Numbered from the stretch's first letter, positions 26,984-36,082 are shown. The stretch is 64,000 nt of DNA from DASUPK01 sp963833375 (GCA_963833375.1 CAWHXR010000004.1:496001-560000), one strand, 5' to 3'. The notes: generated by a model from the sequence alone, not told the origin. Numbers and translations: made by a program.

Positions 26984-27543
26984 AGCGGCCCCCAGCGCAG
27001 GCGCTGGAGGAGGTGAGGCGGCTCGACATTGCGATCTATGCGGCGATCGCCGAGACGCCCACGCCGGCCCTCGACAGGATGCTCAGCCGGCTCTCGCGCG
27101 CGGCCGACTACTCCCGCCTCTCGATCGCGAGCGCAGGCGCCCTCGCCCTCGCCGGAGGGCCACCGGGGCGCCGGGCTGCCGCCCGGGGAATGGCGGCCGT
27201 CGCCGTCACAGCGACGATCGTCAATGCGGTGATGAAGCCAGCCATGCGGCGCCGCCGCCCCGATCGGGCAGGGGCCTCGGTCCCCCCCGGCCGCCACGTC
27301 AAGATGCCCGCTTCGCACTCCTTTCCCTCGGGCCACTCCGCCGCTGCCTTCGCCTTCGCGACCGGCGCAGGGAGAGCGCTCCCGTGGACGACGGCGCCGC
27401 TGAGTGCCTTGGCGGCCCTGATTGCCTACTCACGGGTCCACACCGGCGTGCACTACCCGATGGATGTGGTCGCAGGCTCGCTTTGCGGCATCACCCTCGC
27501 CACGATCAGCGACCGGGCTCTGGATTTCATCTCAATCGGGTGA
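26980..27543 (+). CDS. PAP2-family lipid phosphatase
   Basis: 187-aa membrane phosphatase. The three PAP2 motifs are clear: KPAMRRRRPDR, PSGHSAAA (catalytic His) and SRVHTGVHYPMDVVAG. Hydrophobic helices surround them. Expected to dephosphorylate lipid phosphates such as phosphatidate or undecaprenyl pyrophosphate, which pairs logically with the DAGK-like gene upstream. GTG start overlaps the amphi-Trp stop (TGGTGA). Confidence 0.92.
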   Translation: MKRPPAQALEEVRRLDIAIYAAIAETPTPALDRMLSRLSRAADYSRLSIASAGALALAGGPPGRRAAARGMAAVAVTATIVNAVMKPAMRRRRPDRAGASVPPGRHVKMPASHSFPSGHSAAAFAFATGAGRALPWTTAPLSALAALIAYSRVHTGVHYPMDVVAGSLCGITLATISDRALDFISIG

Positions 27544-27652
27544 GGCTGCCGGCGCTGACCCGGGCCACGATCGGCGGTACAGACGCGTGACCGCCCCGCA
27601 TGGAAGCGGATCGCATGTACCTCGGTCACGCACGAGGCAAAGGAGTCCCCGA

Positions 27653-27829
27653 ATGCTGTGGGTCGGACTTGGAATCTTGTACTTCCTCCTGCTGGTCACC
27701 CTCGGGATCATGTCGATCAGGAAGGGCCACTGGGTGATGTTCCTGTTGGGAATCGTCTTCCCGGTGTTCTGGCTGATCGGCGCACTGATGGCACCCCGCG
27801 GCCCCGCCGCGAGCTCCGGCGCCTACTAG
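27653..27829 (+). CDS. Small two-TM membrane protein
   Basis: 58 aa: MLWVGLGILYFLLLVTLGIM, then SIRKGHWVMFLLGIVFPVFW and LIGALMAPRGPAASSGAY. An AAAGGAG site lies 7 nt before the ATG. The family resembles short phospholipase-D-nuclease-N-like or stress membrane peptides; no firm assignment. The 109 nt upstream hold no other gene. Confidence 0.75.
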   Translation: MLWVGLGILYFLLLVTLGIMSIRKGHWVMFLLGIVFPVFWLIGALMAPRGPAASSGAY

Positions 27830-27869
27830 GTCGCCGGAGGTTGGCTGACCGGGCGCGACCGGCGTCGGA

Positions 27870-28565
27870 TCAGAGCAGCTCGATCAGGCCCTTGATGATC
27901 AGCAGGGCTCCGATTCCGAGTGCCAGTCGGAAGCCAAGAACCCGGGTGTTGCGATTGAACCACGCCTTGAACCGATCGACCGCGTCGGGTGTCCAGTCTG
28001 GCGCGAACGTGTAGGCGAGCAGGGGCAGCTCGAGCAGCATCAGCATGATCAGGTTGAAGCCGATGATCATCGCGACCGTCGCAACGGTGCTCGTGTTCTT
28101 GTCGGCGATGTGGCCCAGACCGATCAGGTAGGAGGCGCCGGGGAGTGTCAATAGCGCTCCGATCACGAACGTCGTTCGCGCGGTGCCCTTGCTCAGGGCC
28201 TGCTGCCAGCGGGGCGGTCCCTTTTCGCTCTTCTTCTCGGCGCGCCTCCGCCGCCGTTCGGCAAGGCGCCCGGTCTCACTAGGGGTTCGGCTCGGTCGGA
28301 TCATGTAGGCAACGACCAGCAGGAGCCCCCCGAGCGTGAGGTCGGTTGCGGGGCTGACCGTCGATTGCGCCGTGCTCGTGGCCCCCGACGAACCGTCCAG
28401 CGCAAACACGATCACCATGCCGAGAGTGAGGCTGGTCATCATCGCGCCGAGCAGGTATCCGAGCAACAGGCGCTTTGGGTGGTCGAGCAGCAACATCACC
28501 GTGCTCGCTCCCAGCAGGGTCGGGTTGAACGCCGCGGCGAAGGCCCAGAAGACGACGGTGTCCAT
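27870..28565 (-). CDS. GAP-family (Sap-like) membrane protein
   Basis: 231-aa integral membrane protein resembling the actinobacterial GAP/Sap family linked in mycobacteria to glycolipid or sulfolipid export. N-terminus MDTVVFWAFAAAFNPTLLGA, conserved RLLLGYLLGAMMTSLTLGM, a central basic linker RRRRRAEKKSEKGPPRWQQA and several C-terminal helices ending ALGIGALLIIKGLIELL. Lies 3 nt after the K+ channel stop, so an operon is likely. Confidence 0.85.
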   Translation of the reverse strand: MDTVVFWAFAAAFNPTLLGASTVMLLLDHPKRLLLGYLLGAMMTSLTLGMVIVFALDGSSGATSTAQSTVSPATDLTLGGLLLVVAYMIRPSRTPSETGRLAERRRRRAEKKSEKGPPRWQQALSKGTARTTFVIGALLTLPGASYLIGLGHIADKNTSTVATVAMIIGFNLIMLMLLELPLLAYTFAPDWTPDAVDRFKAWFNRNTRVLGFRLALGIGALLIIKGLIELL

Positions 28566-28568
28566 TGA

Positions 28569-29078
28569 CTAGCCGTCGCTCCGGCGCCCGTGCAGCTCTG
28601 TCCTGATCGCGTCGAGCTGGGAGCTCAGCTCGTCCAGTCGCTGAATCACCGGGTCGTCGCCAGCCGCTCGGCTCTCGGCCTGCGCGCGGGTGACGAACGC
28701 GCTGGTGATCGCGCCCGTGAGCACCGCGAGGAAGGAAAGCCCGCCCAGCATCAGGAAGACCGCGATCGCCTTTCCGGCCGTCTGCTGTGGGACTACATCC
28801 CCATAGCCGACAGTGGTGACGGTCTGGGTCGCCCACCAGATGCCGAGCCAGATCGAGCCGAAGGTGTCAGGGTCGATGAGCCGCTCGACCGCACCGAAGA
28901 CGATGATCGCGACCGCCCAGAAGGCAATGACCACGTACGCGGCATAGCGTGGCCGCAACCCCTTCTTCTCGATGCGGCCCAGAAGCCAGCGCGAGCCGCG
29001 GTGTTTCGCCGCAGGCGGAAGCTGTGACTCCGCGGGCACGCCGCCGATCCAATCACGCGAGCGAGACGACAGCATCAC
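28569..29078 (-). CDS. Two-TM potassium channel
   Basis: Ion_trans_2-type channel subunit: TM1 YAAYVVIAFWAVAIIVFGAV, pore helix and selectivity filter TQTVTTVGYGDVVPQ, TM2 AIAVFLMLGGLSFLAVLTGA, then a C-terminal coiled coil DPVIQRLDELSSQLDAIRTE. Would form a tetrameric K+ channel. The upstream-most start (GTG 29078) overlaps the palindrome at 29073-29094; GTG at 29039 (MPAESQLPPAAKH) is a reasonable alternative that leaves the palindrome in the promoter. Confidence 0.9.
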   Translation of the reverse strand: MMLSSRSRDWIGGVPAESQLPPAAKHRGSRWLLGRIEKKGLRPRYAAYVVIAFWAVAIIVFGAVERLIDPDTFGSIWLGIWWATQTVTTVGYGDVVPQQTAGKAIAVFLMLGGLSFLAVLTGAITSAFVTRAQAESRAAGDDPVIQRLDELSSQLDAIRTELHGRRSDG

Positions 29079-29094
29079 CCGAAGGTGATGATGC
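29073..29094. promoter_or_regulatory. Candidate operator palindrome, copy 4
   Basis: CATCACCCGAAGGTGATG (7-bp arms, 4-nt centre). The surrounding 22 bases are identical to those of copy 5 at 30568. Upstream of the K+ channel/GAP pair. Confidence 0.6.
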
Positions 29095-29126
29095 GAGTCG
29101 ACTACCGAAGAGGTCCGGCGGCTGGC

Positions 29127-30551
29127 TCAACCGCTGGGCATCGCCGCCGGCTGGGACCCCCCCACGGCGCCGGAACCATCCTCCGTCGACTTCCCGGTGG
29201 AGTCGTCACCCCCCGGGAGAGCCTGCACGGTCAGGTACGCCACCACCACGCCCACGATGATCAGGGGCCCCGAGCCGAGTCCGGTATGCACCGTGAACAG
29301 CGTCGCCAGCACGACCGCCGACAACGGCAATCTCAGCACGGCGACGACCGCGGCGCCCAGGCCCACCGCGACCGCGGGTGTCGTCTCGAACCCGGGCAGC
29401 TGGGCCGCCATCAGGCCACCGGCTGCCCCCAGGAACATCGCCGGGAAAGTCGGGCCGCCGCGGAAGGTGCCGACAGAGACGCCGTAGGCGATGCCCTTGA
29501 AGACGATCACAAGGGCAAGCGCCGACAGAGACCAGGCGCCGGGGTCGCCAACCAATGGGCCGATCGCGTTCTGGCCCGAGAACAGCACCTGGTCGACGCC
29601 GTGGTCGGTCGTCTGCGAGAAGGCGATCCCCAGCCCGGCGACGATCAATCCAGCCGCCGGCAGGAAGAGGAACGGCCTCGGCGTCGCGATTCGCTGTGCC
29701 TCTCGAGCGAGGCGAAAGATCGCGACGGTGCCCACGGCGATCGCGATCGCCAGCGGAATCGTCCAGAGGAAATCGACGACATCCGGGCGCGGAAAGGCCG
29801 GCAGGTCCAGGGGACTGAGCGAGATGTCGCTCGTGCTGAGCCCCGTCAACGACCCCATTCCGATCGAGACCAGCGATCCGATCCCGGCGGCGAGGAGGCC
29901 CGGAATCAAGACCAGTGGCAACCGCGATCCCCCCAGGCCCGCCGCCTCGATCAGGATCACCGCAGCGATGATCGGGGAACCGAACAAGAACGAGACCGCC
30001 GCGAAGGTGCCCGAGCTGGCGAGCAGCGTGCCCAGCTCCGGTGGCGCGTCTCGGCGGAGCGACCGGATGGTGAGAAAGCCGAGCCCCCCGCCCAACGCGA
30101 TCAACGGCGCCTCCGGCCCGACCACGAGCCCCAGGCCGATCGAGCCTATCGCCGCGAGCAGCACTCCGGGAAGGTCGATCGGCTGAGTGGGCGATGCGCT
30201 GAGGCCCTCGGCGGGAATGTGCCCTCCATGGCCTGGCAGGCGGGCGATCGCAAACGCCACAACCAGGCCTGCGAGCCCGAGCACCGGGAGGTACCACCAG
30301 AGCGGGGCGCCGTGGTCATAGCCAAGGTCGTGCGGGATGTCGGTGAACACCCATTGCTGGATGTAGAAGATCAACTCGAGGAAGCACCACGCCACCAGGG
30401 AGGCGATCACCCCCACGACGGCCGCCAGCACGAGCACCGCCACGAACGCCCTGCTCCGCAGCGTAGAGCCGGGGTCCGGAGACGGCGGCGTCTCAGCCAC
30501 CGGTCTCCTCAGGGGTCCCGTTTCCAGCAACCACCGGGTCGATCCAATCAT
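29127..30551 (-). CDS. ClC-family chloride channel/transporter
   Basis: 474-aa ClC protein with about ten helices. Signature loops: LGLVVGPEAPLIALGGG (GxEGP-type, here GPEAP), SPIIAAVILIEAAG and GTFRGGPTFPAMFLGAAGG (GxFxP). The usual gating glutamate of GREGP is represented by the Glu in GPEAP. No C-terminal CBS domains. ATG at 30551 lies 17 nt from an exact operator-like palindrome. With the K+ channel it suggests ion or osmotic homeostasis. Confidence 0.92.
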   Translation of the reverse strand: MIGSTRWLLETGPLRRPVAETPPSPDPGSTLRSRAFVAVLVLAAVVGVIASLVAWCFLELIFYIQQWVFTDIPHDLGYDHGAPLWWYLPVLGLAGLVVAFAIARLPGHGGHIPAEGLSASPTQPIDLPGVLLAAIGSIGLGLVVGPEAPLIALGGGLGFLTIRSLRRDAPPELGTLLASSGTFAAVSFLFGSPIIAAVILIEAAGLGGSRLPLVLIPGLLAAGIGSLVSIGMGSLTGLSTSDISLSPLDLPAFPRPDVVDFLWTIPLAIAIAVGTVAIFRLAREAQRIATPRPFLFLPAAGLIVAGLGIAFSQTTDHGVDQVLFSGQNAIGPLVGDPGAWSLSALALVIVFKGIAYGVSVGTFRGGPTFPAMFLGAAGGLMAAQLPGFETTPAVAVGLGAAVVAVLRLPLSAVVLATLFTVHTGLGSGPLIIVGVVVAYLTVQALPGGDDSTGKSTEDGSGAVGGSQPAAMPSG

Positions 30552-30567
30552 TCCGAGCGGCGCCGGA

Positions 30568-30589
30568 CATCACCCGAAGGTGATGATGC
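30568..30589. promoter_or_regulatory. Candidate operator palindrome, copy 5
   Basis: CATCACCCGAAGGTGATG followed by ATGC, identical over 22 bases to the site at 29073. It lies in the divergent interval between clc (30551) and the LuxR-type regulator (30781), so that regulator is a candidate binder. Confidence 0.6.
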
Positions 30590-30780
30590 TGCAAACACGC
30601 AGCGCCGTCGGCGTACCCGATCTCGTTCTCGCAAACGACGCGGACCGCCCGGCCCGTACATGGCCCAAACGCGGTGATATCCGAGTTGGTAGTCACTACT
30701 GTGGAGGTTTCCGCACCCTTTCCCTATTGTTTGGTACCTCCTGGCGGAGTGCGAGCCCTCCCGAGATCCAAATTAGGGGA

Positions 30781-32982
30781 ATGAGCCGGACCAAGCGAAA
30801 GAACACGCGAAGCTCCGGTCATCGGGACGCCCTTGCCAGTCCCCTTGACCCAGATCCACCACCTGCCCTGACGGGTTACGAGGGGTACGTCCGTCGCCCC
30901 CATCTCGTTTCGCGCCTTCGCGAGGCGAGGGAATACCCCCTGATCCTGGTCACGGCTCCTGCCGGCTACGCGAAGACCAGCGTGCTCGCCGAGTGGGCCG
31001 AGCAGGACGAGCGCCCGTTTGCCTGGGTCACGCTCGATTCGAAAGATGACGAGCCGACGCGCCTGCTGAATCGGCTGATCGAGGGCGTCGACGAAGTCAG
31101 TCTGAAGGGACGTCCCTTCGTCCTCGTTGTGGATAACGCACATCTGCTCAGGACCAGCGGCGCCTTGGACGCACTAGCCAATACGATCGCCAGCCTTCGC
31201 CCCGATGGCCAGGTCGCTCTGGCGTCACGCAAGGCCCCAGACCTGCCGCTGGGTGGGATGCGTTCCCGTCGTCAGGTGTTCGAGCTGACGCGTCGCGACC
31301 TCGCGATGACCAGGTCGGAAAGCGCAGCGCTCCTCGAGGCGATTGGCCTGGATCTCAGTCAGATGGAAGCCGAGGCCATCTTCGACCAGACGGAGGGCTG
31401 GCCGGCCGCCCTTTATCTCGCGGGGCTCGCGCTGGGTCAGGAGCGGGACGTTCAAGTCGACGTCGCGGACTTCGGCGGCAACCACCGTTTCGTGGCCGAC
31501 TACCTCAACGAGGAGTTCCTGGCCGGCCTCTCACCCGCCCGGATCAGGTTCCTGCTGCGCTCGTCCGTCCTTGACGACCTCAATGGACAGAAGTGCGACG
31601 AGATTCTGGAGCGGTCCGGATCTGCGCGCGTGCTGCGCGAGCTGGCCCGCGCGAATCTGCCGCTCGAGCCGCTGGATCACTCCGACGGGTCCTACAGGTA
31701 TCACCCGCTCTTCCGCCAGATGCTGCGCTCCGAGCTTCACCGACGCGATCACGAGCTCGAGGCCAGGCTCCACCGGCGCGCCAGCGTCTGGTTCGCCGAC
31801 CGCGAGCAGTTCCAGACAGCGATCGAGCACGCGATCGCGGCGGGCGACCCAAGGCGGGCCGGCGAGCTCATCTGGGCACGAGCCGCGCCGTCTCTCGCCG
31901 CAGGCGATCGCCGAGCCATTCGAGGCTGGCTGGGCCGTTTCAGTGATCGGAGGATCGCGGACTCTCCCCAACTCGCCTTGTGCGCGGCGCACCTTTACCT
32001 GGCCCTGGGCGAGGGCGAGCTCGGCCGGCACTGGGCCTCGATCGCCCAGGAAGCCTTCTACGAAGAGGCCTCGGACGATCCCGATCTGCTGGCAGACCTG
32101 CTCATCCTGAGAGCGACCCTGCAGCAGGACGGCATCGCGCAGATGGGTTGGGATGCGATCCGCGCGGCCGAGCTCCATCCCCCCGAGAGTCCCTGGCGCA
32201 GCATCTCATGCTTCTACGCTGGAGCTGCCTGTCAGCTCAGCGGCGACTCGCTCGGGGCTCGCGAATTGCTGGAGGAAGGGGCTCGCAGAGGGTCCGCAAA
32301 CGCCCCACTGGCCCAGGTCTTCTGCCTGATCCAGCTCACGGTGCTGCACCTGGATCGGGATGACCTGGAGAGCGCGCTGCGGGTGATTGCCCAGGCGCGC
32401 GAGCAGATTGCGCGTTTCCGGCTCGACACCTATCCCGTCATGGCGTTCGCCTTCGCCGCGTCATCGCTGACGCGCTCGCGTGAGGGCCGCATAGAGGATG
32501 CCGTGGCTGACCGCAAACACGCGCTGGAGCTGCTCGAGCACCTCGACGGATTCCCCGACTGGTACGCGGCCGAGACGCGAATACTTCTGGCGAGGGCATC
32601 CCTGAACCTGGACGACACGCCAAGAGCCCAATCCCTGCTCGACGAGGCGGCCACATTCGCGAGTCGAGTCGACGATGGTCCAACTCTGCAGCACTGGCTC
32701 TCGGAATCGCGGCGCTCGGCCTCGAGCGCCACGGGAGACGAGCGTCGCGGCGTGCTCACCCCCGCCGAGCTCAGGACCCTTCAGTTTCTTCCGAGTCACC
32801 TTTCGTTCCGGCAGATCGCCGAGCGGATTTTCGTCTCTCCCAACACCGTCAAGACCCAGGCACAGGCCATCTACCGGAAGCTCGATGCCTCCTCACGCGC
32901 CGAGGCGGTCGAGAGGGCGAGCGATGCCGGATTGCTCGGCGACAAACGGACACCCGAGGGCGCCGTGTGGCCGACGTTCTGA
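30781..32982 (+). CDS. MalT-like LuxR-family transcriptional regulator
   Basis: 733 aa. N-terminal STAND-type ATPase: RRPHLVSRLREAREYPLILV, Walker A VTAPAGYAKTSVLAEWAEQ, Walker B-like PFVLVVDNAH. The middle is a helical TPR-like domain. The C-terminal LuxR helix-turn-helix includes LTPAELRTLQFLPSHLSFRQ, IAERIFVSPNTVKTQAQAIY and RKLDASSRAEAV. ATG at 30781 follows AGGGGA. Divergent from clc with the palindrome between them; autoregulation or clc control is inference. Its stop overlaps the DUF2252 start. Confidence 0.88.
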   Translation: MSRTKRKNTRSSGHRDALASPLDPDPPPALTGYEGYVRRPHLVSRLREAREYPLILVTAPAGYAKTSVLAEWAEQDERPFAWVTLDSKDDEPTRLLNRLIEGVDEVSLKGRPFVLVVDNAHLLRTSGALDALANTIASLRPDGQVALASRKAPDLPLGGMRSRRQVFELTRRDLAMTRSESAALLEAIGLDLSQMEAEAIFDQTEGWPAALYLAGLALGQERDVQVDVADFGGNHRFVADYLNEEFLAGLSPARIRFLLRSSVLDDLNGQKCDEILERSGSARVLRELARANLPLEPLDHSDGSYRYHPLFRQMLRSELHRRDHELEARLHRRASVWFADREQFQTAIEHAIAAGDPRRAGELIWARAAPSLAAGDRRAIRGWLGRFSDRRIADSPQLALCAAHLYLALGEGELGRHWASIAQEAFYEEASDDPDLLADLLILRATLQQDGIAQMGWDAIRAAELHPPESPWRSISCFYAGAACQLSGDSLGARELLEEGARRGSANAPLAQVFCLIQLTVLHLDRDDLESALRVIAQAREQIARFRLDTYPVMAFAFAASSLTRSREGRIEDAVADRKHALELLEHLDGFPDWYAAETRILLARASLNLDDTPRAQSLLDEAATFASRVDDGPTLQHWLSESRRSASSATGDERRGVLTPAELRTLQFLPSHLSFRQIAERIFVSPNTVKTQAQAIYRKLDASSRAEAVERASDAGLLGDKRTPEGAVWPTF

Positions 32983-34355
32983 CCCCAAGCGAGCGCGAGG
33001 CGGCCGGAAAGGCCGCGCGGAAGAGGACCCCGCGGTCGAGCCACGCGGCGTGGGAGGAGCCGCCGGATCGGCCGGATCCGGTTGAGACGCTCACGCGACA
33101 GGACGAGACGCGGAGGCAGGACCTCGTCCCGATTCGTCACGGCCGCATGCTCCCTTCGGCGTTCACCTTCTACCGAGGCGGGGCCGCGATCATGGCGGCG
33201 GACCTTGCCGACACCCAGAGCTCCGGGCTCCGGGTGCAGCTCTGCGGCGACGCCCACCTGTCCAACTTCGGGGCCTTCGCGGCCCCCGACAGGCGCCTGA
33301 TCTTCGACATCAACGACTTCGACGAAACCCACCCTGGCCCGTTCGAATGGGACCTCAAGCGGCTGGCCGCGAGCTTCTCGGTCGCGGGCCGCGACCTTGG
33401 ATTCAAGGGGCGCGAAAGCCGCTCCTCAGTGACCGCTGCGGTGCGGGAGTACCGCGAGGAGATGCGCCGGCTGGCCTCGATGCGGACAATCGACGTCTGG
33501 TACGAGCGCCTCGACGTGCAGGCCTTGGAGCAGTACCGCTCACAGGTGAGCCGCAGCCAGGCGAGGAACTTCGACAAGACCGTGGCGAAGGCGGAGAGCA
33601 AGAACAGCCTGCGGGCGTTCGACAAGCTGACCCGGAATGAGAACGGCGAGATCCGGATCGTCAGCGACCCGCCCTTGATCGTCCCGATCGAGGAGGTCTT
33701 CGATGTGGACGCGGCGGTCGTCGACCAGCGCCTCAGGGCGGTGCTCTCGGCCTACACCCGGACGCTCGACCGCGATGTCCGCCATCTGGTCGAGGGCTAT
33801 CGGTACGCACACGCGGCCCACAAGATCGTCGGGGTGGGAAGCGTGGGGACCCGGGCGTGGATCCTGCTCCTGCTGGGCCGCGACTCACAGGATCCGCTCT
33901 TCCTCCAGGCGAAGGAGGCGCAGAGCTCGGTGCTCGAGCCATTCACCGGGGCAAGCCAGTTCAAGCAGCAGGGCCGGCGCGTGGTAGAGGGTCAGCGCCT
34001 GATGCAGGCCGCCAGCGACATCTTCCTCGGCTGGCTGACTGCGGAGGGACCCGACGGCAAGCACCGCGACTTCTACGTCCGCCAGCTCTGGGACGGCAAG
34101 GGCTCGGCGCAGGTCGAGCGGATGACCCCCGCGACGATGACGCTCTACGCGAAGCTGTGCGGCTGGAGCCTGGCGCGGGCCCACGCCCGCTCCGGAGACC
34201 GCATCGCGATCGCAGCATATCTGGGCAAGGGTGACTCCTTCGACCGGGCGATCGGCGACTTCTCCGAGGCCTATGCGGAGCAGAACGAGCGCGACTACAA
34301 GGAGTTCGCGACCGCGGTCGGCGAGGGTCGCCTGACGGCAGAATCCGGCGTCTGA
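32967..34355 (+). CDS. DUF2252 family protein (kinase-like fold)
   Basis: 462 aa. DUF2252 signatures: the HGRMLPSAFTFYRGGAAIMA opening, QLCGDAHLSNFGAFAAPDR with the kinase-like HxN catalytic element, and FDINDFDETHPGPFEWDLKR. Also AHAAHKIVGVGSVGTRAWIL and YVRQLWDGKGSAQVE. The fold is aminoglycoside-phosphotransferase-like; substrate unknown. GTG start overlaps the regulator's last codons, so co-expression is likely. Confidence 0.9.
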   Translation: MADVLTPSEREAAGKAARKRTPRSSHAAWEEPPDRPDPVETLTRQDETRRQDLVPIRHGRMLPSAFTFYRGGAAIMAADLADTQSSGLRVQLCGDAHLSNFGAFAAPDRRLIFDINDFDETHPGPFEWDLKRLAASFSVAGRDLGFKGRESRSSVTAAVREYREEMRRLASMRTIDVWYERLDVQALEQYRSQVSRSQARNFDKTVAKAESKNSLRAFDKLTRNENGEIRIVSDPPLIVPIEEVFDVDAAVVDQRLRAVLSAYTRTLDRDVRHLVEGYRYAHAAHKIVGVGSVGTRAWILLLLGRDSQDPLFLQAKEAQSSVLEPFTGASQFKQQGRRVVEGQRLMQAASDIFLGWLTAEGPDGKHRDFYVRQLWDGKGSAQVERMTPATMTLYAKLCGWSLARAHARSGDRIAIAAYLGKGDSFDRAIGDFSEAYAEQNERDYKEFATAVGEGRLTAESGV

Positions 34356-34416
34356 GTCCCGGCCCGATGGGCCGCCGGCGTCAAGGTGCCCCGACCTGGA
34401 GCCGTTGCCTTGACCG

Positions 34417-34680
34417 CTACGGAACGAGCGCCTCGTTCCACTCGCGGATCTCCCAGCTCGAGACGACCCCGCTGACCACGAAGGGGTCGCCGCGGGCGAA
34501 CTCCTCCGCCGCCTCCCGCGTAGTGAAGATCGACATCGCTCCCTCCTCGGGATCGGCATAGGGCCCGAGCATCAGCAGGGTTCCGTCGGCATGGAACTGC
34601 CTGAAGCGCTGCTCGTGGGCCGGAAAGTTCTCCCTTGCCTTGCTGATGTCGCCGGTCTCGTAGAAGAGGACGTACTTCAC
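34417..34680 (-). CDS. YciI-like protein
   Basis: 87-aa ferredoxin-like-fold protein of the YciI family: MKYVLFYETGDISKARENFP, the conserved His (AHEQRFRQFHADGTLLMLGP), and the PFVVSGVVSSWEIREWNEAL end. Family members may be small hydrolases; the role here is unknown. Convergent with the DUF2252 gene. Confidence 0.88.
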   Translation of the reverse strand: MKYVLFYETGDISKARENFPAHEQRFRQFHADGTLLMLGPYADPEEGAMSIFTTREAAEEFARGDPFVVSGVVSSWEIREWNEALVP

Positions 34681-34959
34681 GTGGGCAGCCTAGTGCGAGG
34701 CTCTGGAGAGAGCTACCGACGCCATGCGCTGTCGATAGGGCCCCTCGTTCCGGTCGGATGGGGATCGCCTCCATGCGGGCGGCATGGACGTCTGATCCGC
34801 TCAGAACAACCTGATCAGCAGGTTCAGCAAGATGGTGAGCGCGATCGAGAGGCGATCGACCAGAGAAGGCAGCCGGGCATGAAGCGCACCCGTGTGCGTT
34901 CCCCAGATCGCTTCCAGATCACGAACATCCTTTACCTCCCGCTTTCGCTAAGGACATAA
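34681..34959. other. Intergenic region without a supported gene
   Basis: About 280 nt. A minus-strand stretch (34800-34880) would encode ARLPSLVDRLSIALTILL, membrane-peptide-like, but the only ribosome site and ATG nearby (about 34930) are in another frame. I do not call a gene. Confidence 0.3.
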
Positions 34960-34991
34960 CCCGGCCGAGGTCCCGTAGGACCCCGGCCGGG
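34960..34991 (-). terminator. Rho-independent-like terminator
   Basis: 14-bp inverted repeat with one mismatch (CCCGGCCGAGGTCC / GGACCCCGGCCGGG) around a CGTA loop, 13 nt beyond the stop of the membrane-protein gene at 35004. Confidence 0.65.
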
Positions 34992-35003
34992 AAACGATCG
35001 GAG

Positions 35004-35354
35004 CTAGTGACCGTTCCGATCGCCGTTCTCGAGACTCTCGGTGTACGGATCGCGCGACCCGGACTTGGCGAGACCGCGACCGATGAAGTAGGCACCGGCG
35101 ACGATGGCGACGTAGAGCCATGCCTGGCGGGCGATGAACTCGTCGGTCCCGTTGGTATCGCCACCCTTGATCACGGCGGCGCTGACGAGAATCGCGGCAA
35201 TGACGCCGACCATCCCCCAGAACTCGGTGGTCTTGAACGCCTGCTTGGTCTCGGTCGTCAGGCGGCGAACGCGGCCCTGGCGACGGATTGGATCGGTGCG
35301 CACGGCACCGGCCTGATCGGTGCGCAGGGCACCGGGCTTCGTTGCAGCTTCCAT
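35004..35354 (-). CDS. Small two-TM membrane protein
   Basis: 116 aa from ATG at 35354 (MEAATKPGALRTDQAGAV); AAGGAAGAG precedes it at good spacing. A GTG three codons upstream would sit too close to that site. Basic N-terminus, then TM segments EFWGMVGVIAAILVSAAVI and ARQAWLYVAIVAGAYFIGRG, and a polar tail DPYTESLENGDRNGH. Function unknown. Confidence 0.75.
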   Translation of the reverse strand: MEAATKPGALRTDQAGAVRTDPIRRQGRVRRLTTETKQAFKTTEFWGMVGVIAAILVSAAVIKGGDTNGTDEFIARQAWLYVAIVAGAYFIGRGLAKSGSRDPYTESLENGDRNGH

Positions 35355-35363
35355 GCGTTTCAC

Positions 35364-35671
35364 TCTTCCTTCTTGTCGGTGTCCCGCCTGGGCCGTGCAA
35401 GGTGACCGCAGTCAGTCTCGCCCATTTGCTCCCAGACCGAATGGCAGGTGCTTTCGCGTTGAGCGAAGCAAGCTGCCTCGCTCAGGTTGCTTACCCGCCG
35501 AGACACCAGCCAAACGAGTGTTCGGGCGAGGCGAAGTCGTCTGCGCCGACCGAGCCCTGGCCTCCTCCGCAACCCGGCGGCTTGGATGGCTTCTTCAGGC
35601 GTCGCTTCCGTTCATTCGCCCGAAAAGGACACGCAGGACGCCGACGACCAGGTGCTCGCGTCGATCAATTC
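35364..35671. other. Intergenic region, no gene seen
   Basis: About 300 nt between the membrane protein and a SnoaL gene. No convincing ORF, hairpin or RNA on either strand. Confidence 0.3.
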
Positions 35672-36082
35672 CTACCCTGAGAGCCCCGCGGCTTTGAGGG
35701 CTTGGTTCCTGGTCCAGAAGAGCTTGCCCTTCGCGACCTTCCCGTCCACGAGCCAGAAGACGTACCAGGCGCGGGCATTGAACTCGGTTTGAACGCCGCT
35801 GGACTCACGGCGGAACCTGCCGAACACGCCGAGCAGGACTCGACCATCGCCCCCCTCCGCGAGCTCCTCGACCTCGGCACTGGCGATGTCCCCGACGCTC
35901 ATGAAGGCGTCCCACCACTTGCGCACCCCCGCCCGCCCGTGATACATCCGTCGAACTCCAGGCCACCCCTCGCGATCGTCCCATTCCACGTCCGGGGTCA
36001 AGCGGGCTAGGAACCCATCGGGGTCGCGGCGAATGACGGCATCGAGCATCTGCCGGACGACTTCGACGTTCTCCTGGGACAT
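35672..36082 (-). CDS. SnoaL-like (NTF2-fold) protein
   Basis: 136 aa starting MSQENVEVVRQMLDAVIRRD and ending ALKAAGLSG. Centre: PDVEWDDREGWPGVRRMYHG, VGDIASAEVEELAEGGDGRV. NTF2-like cone fold; SnoaL proteins can be polyketide cyclases, but the lineage-specific family members like this one have no known substrate. The start sits in the conserved block GATACTGCGTGGGCGATG. First, isolated member of a family expanded at 49-60 kb. Confidence 0.88.
   Translation of the reverse strand: MSQENVEVVRQMLDAVIRRDPDGFLARLTPDVEWDDREGWPGVRRMYHGRAGVRKWWDAFMSVGDIASAEVEELAEGGDGRVLLGVFGRFRRESSGVQTEFNARAWYVFWLVDGKVAKGKLFWTRNQALKAAGLSG

Noticed and set aside
34800..34940. Possible membrane mini-protein ending LSIALTILLNLLIRLF on the minus strand
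   Set aside because: The only ribosome site and ATG are in a different frame; needs an unsupported frameshift.
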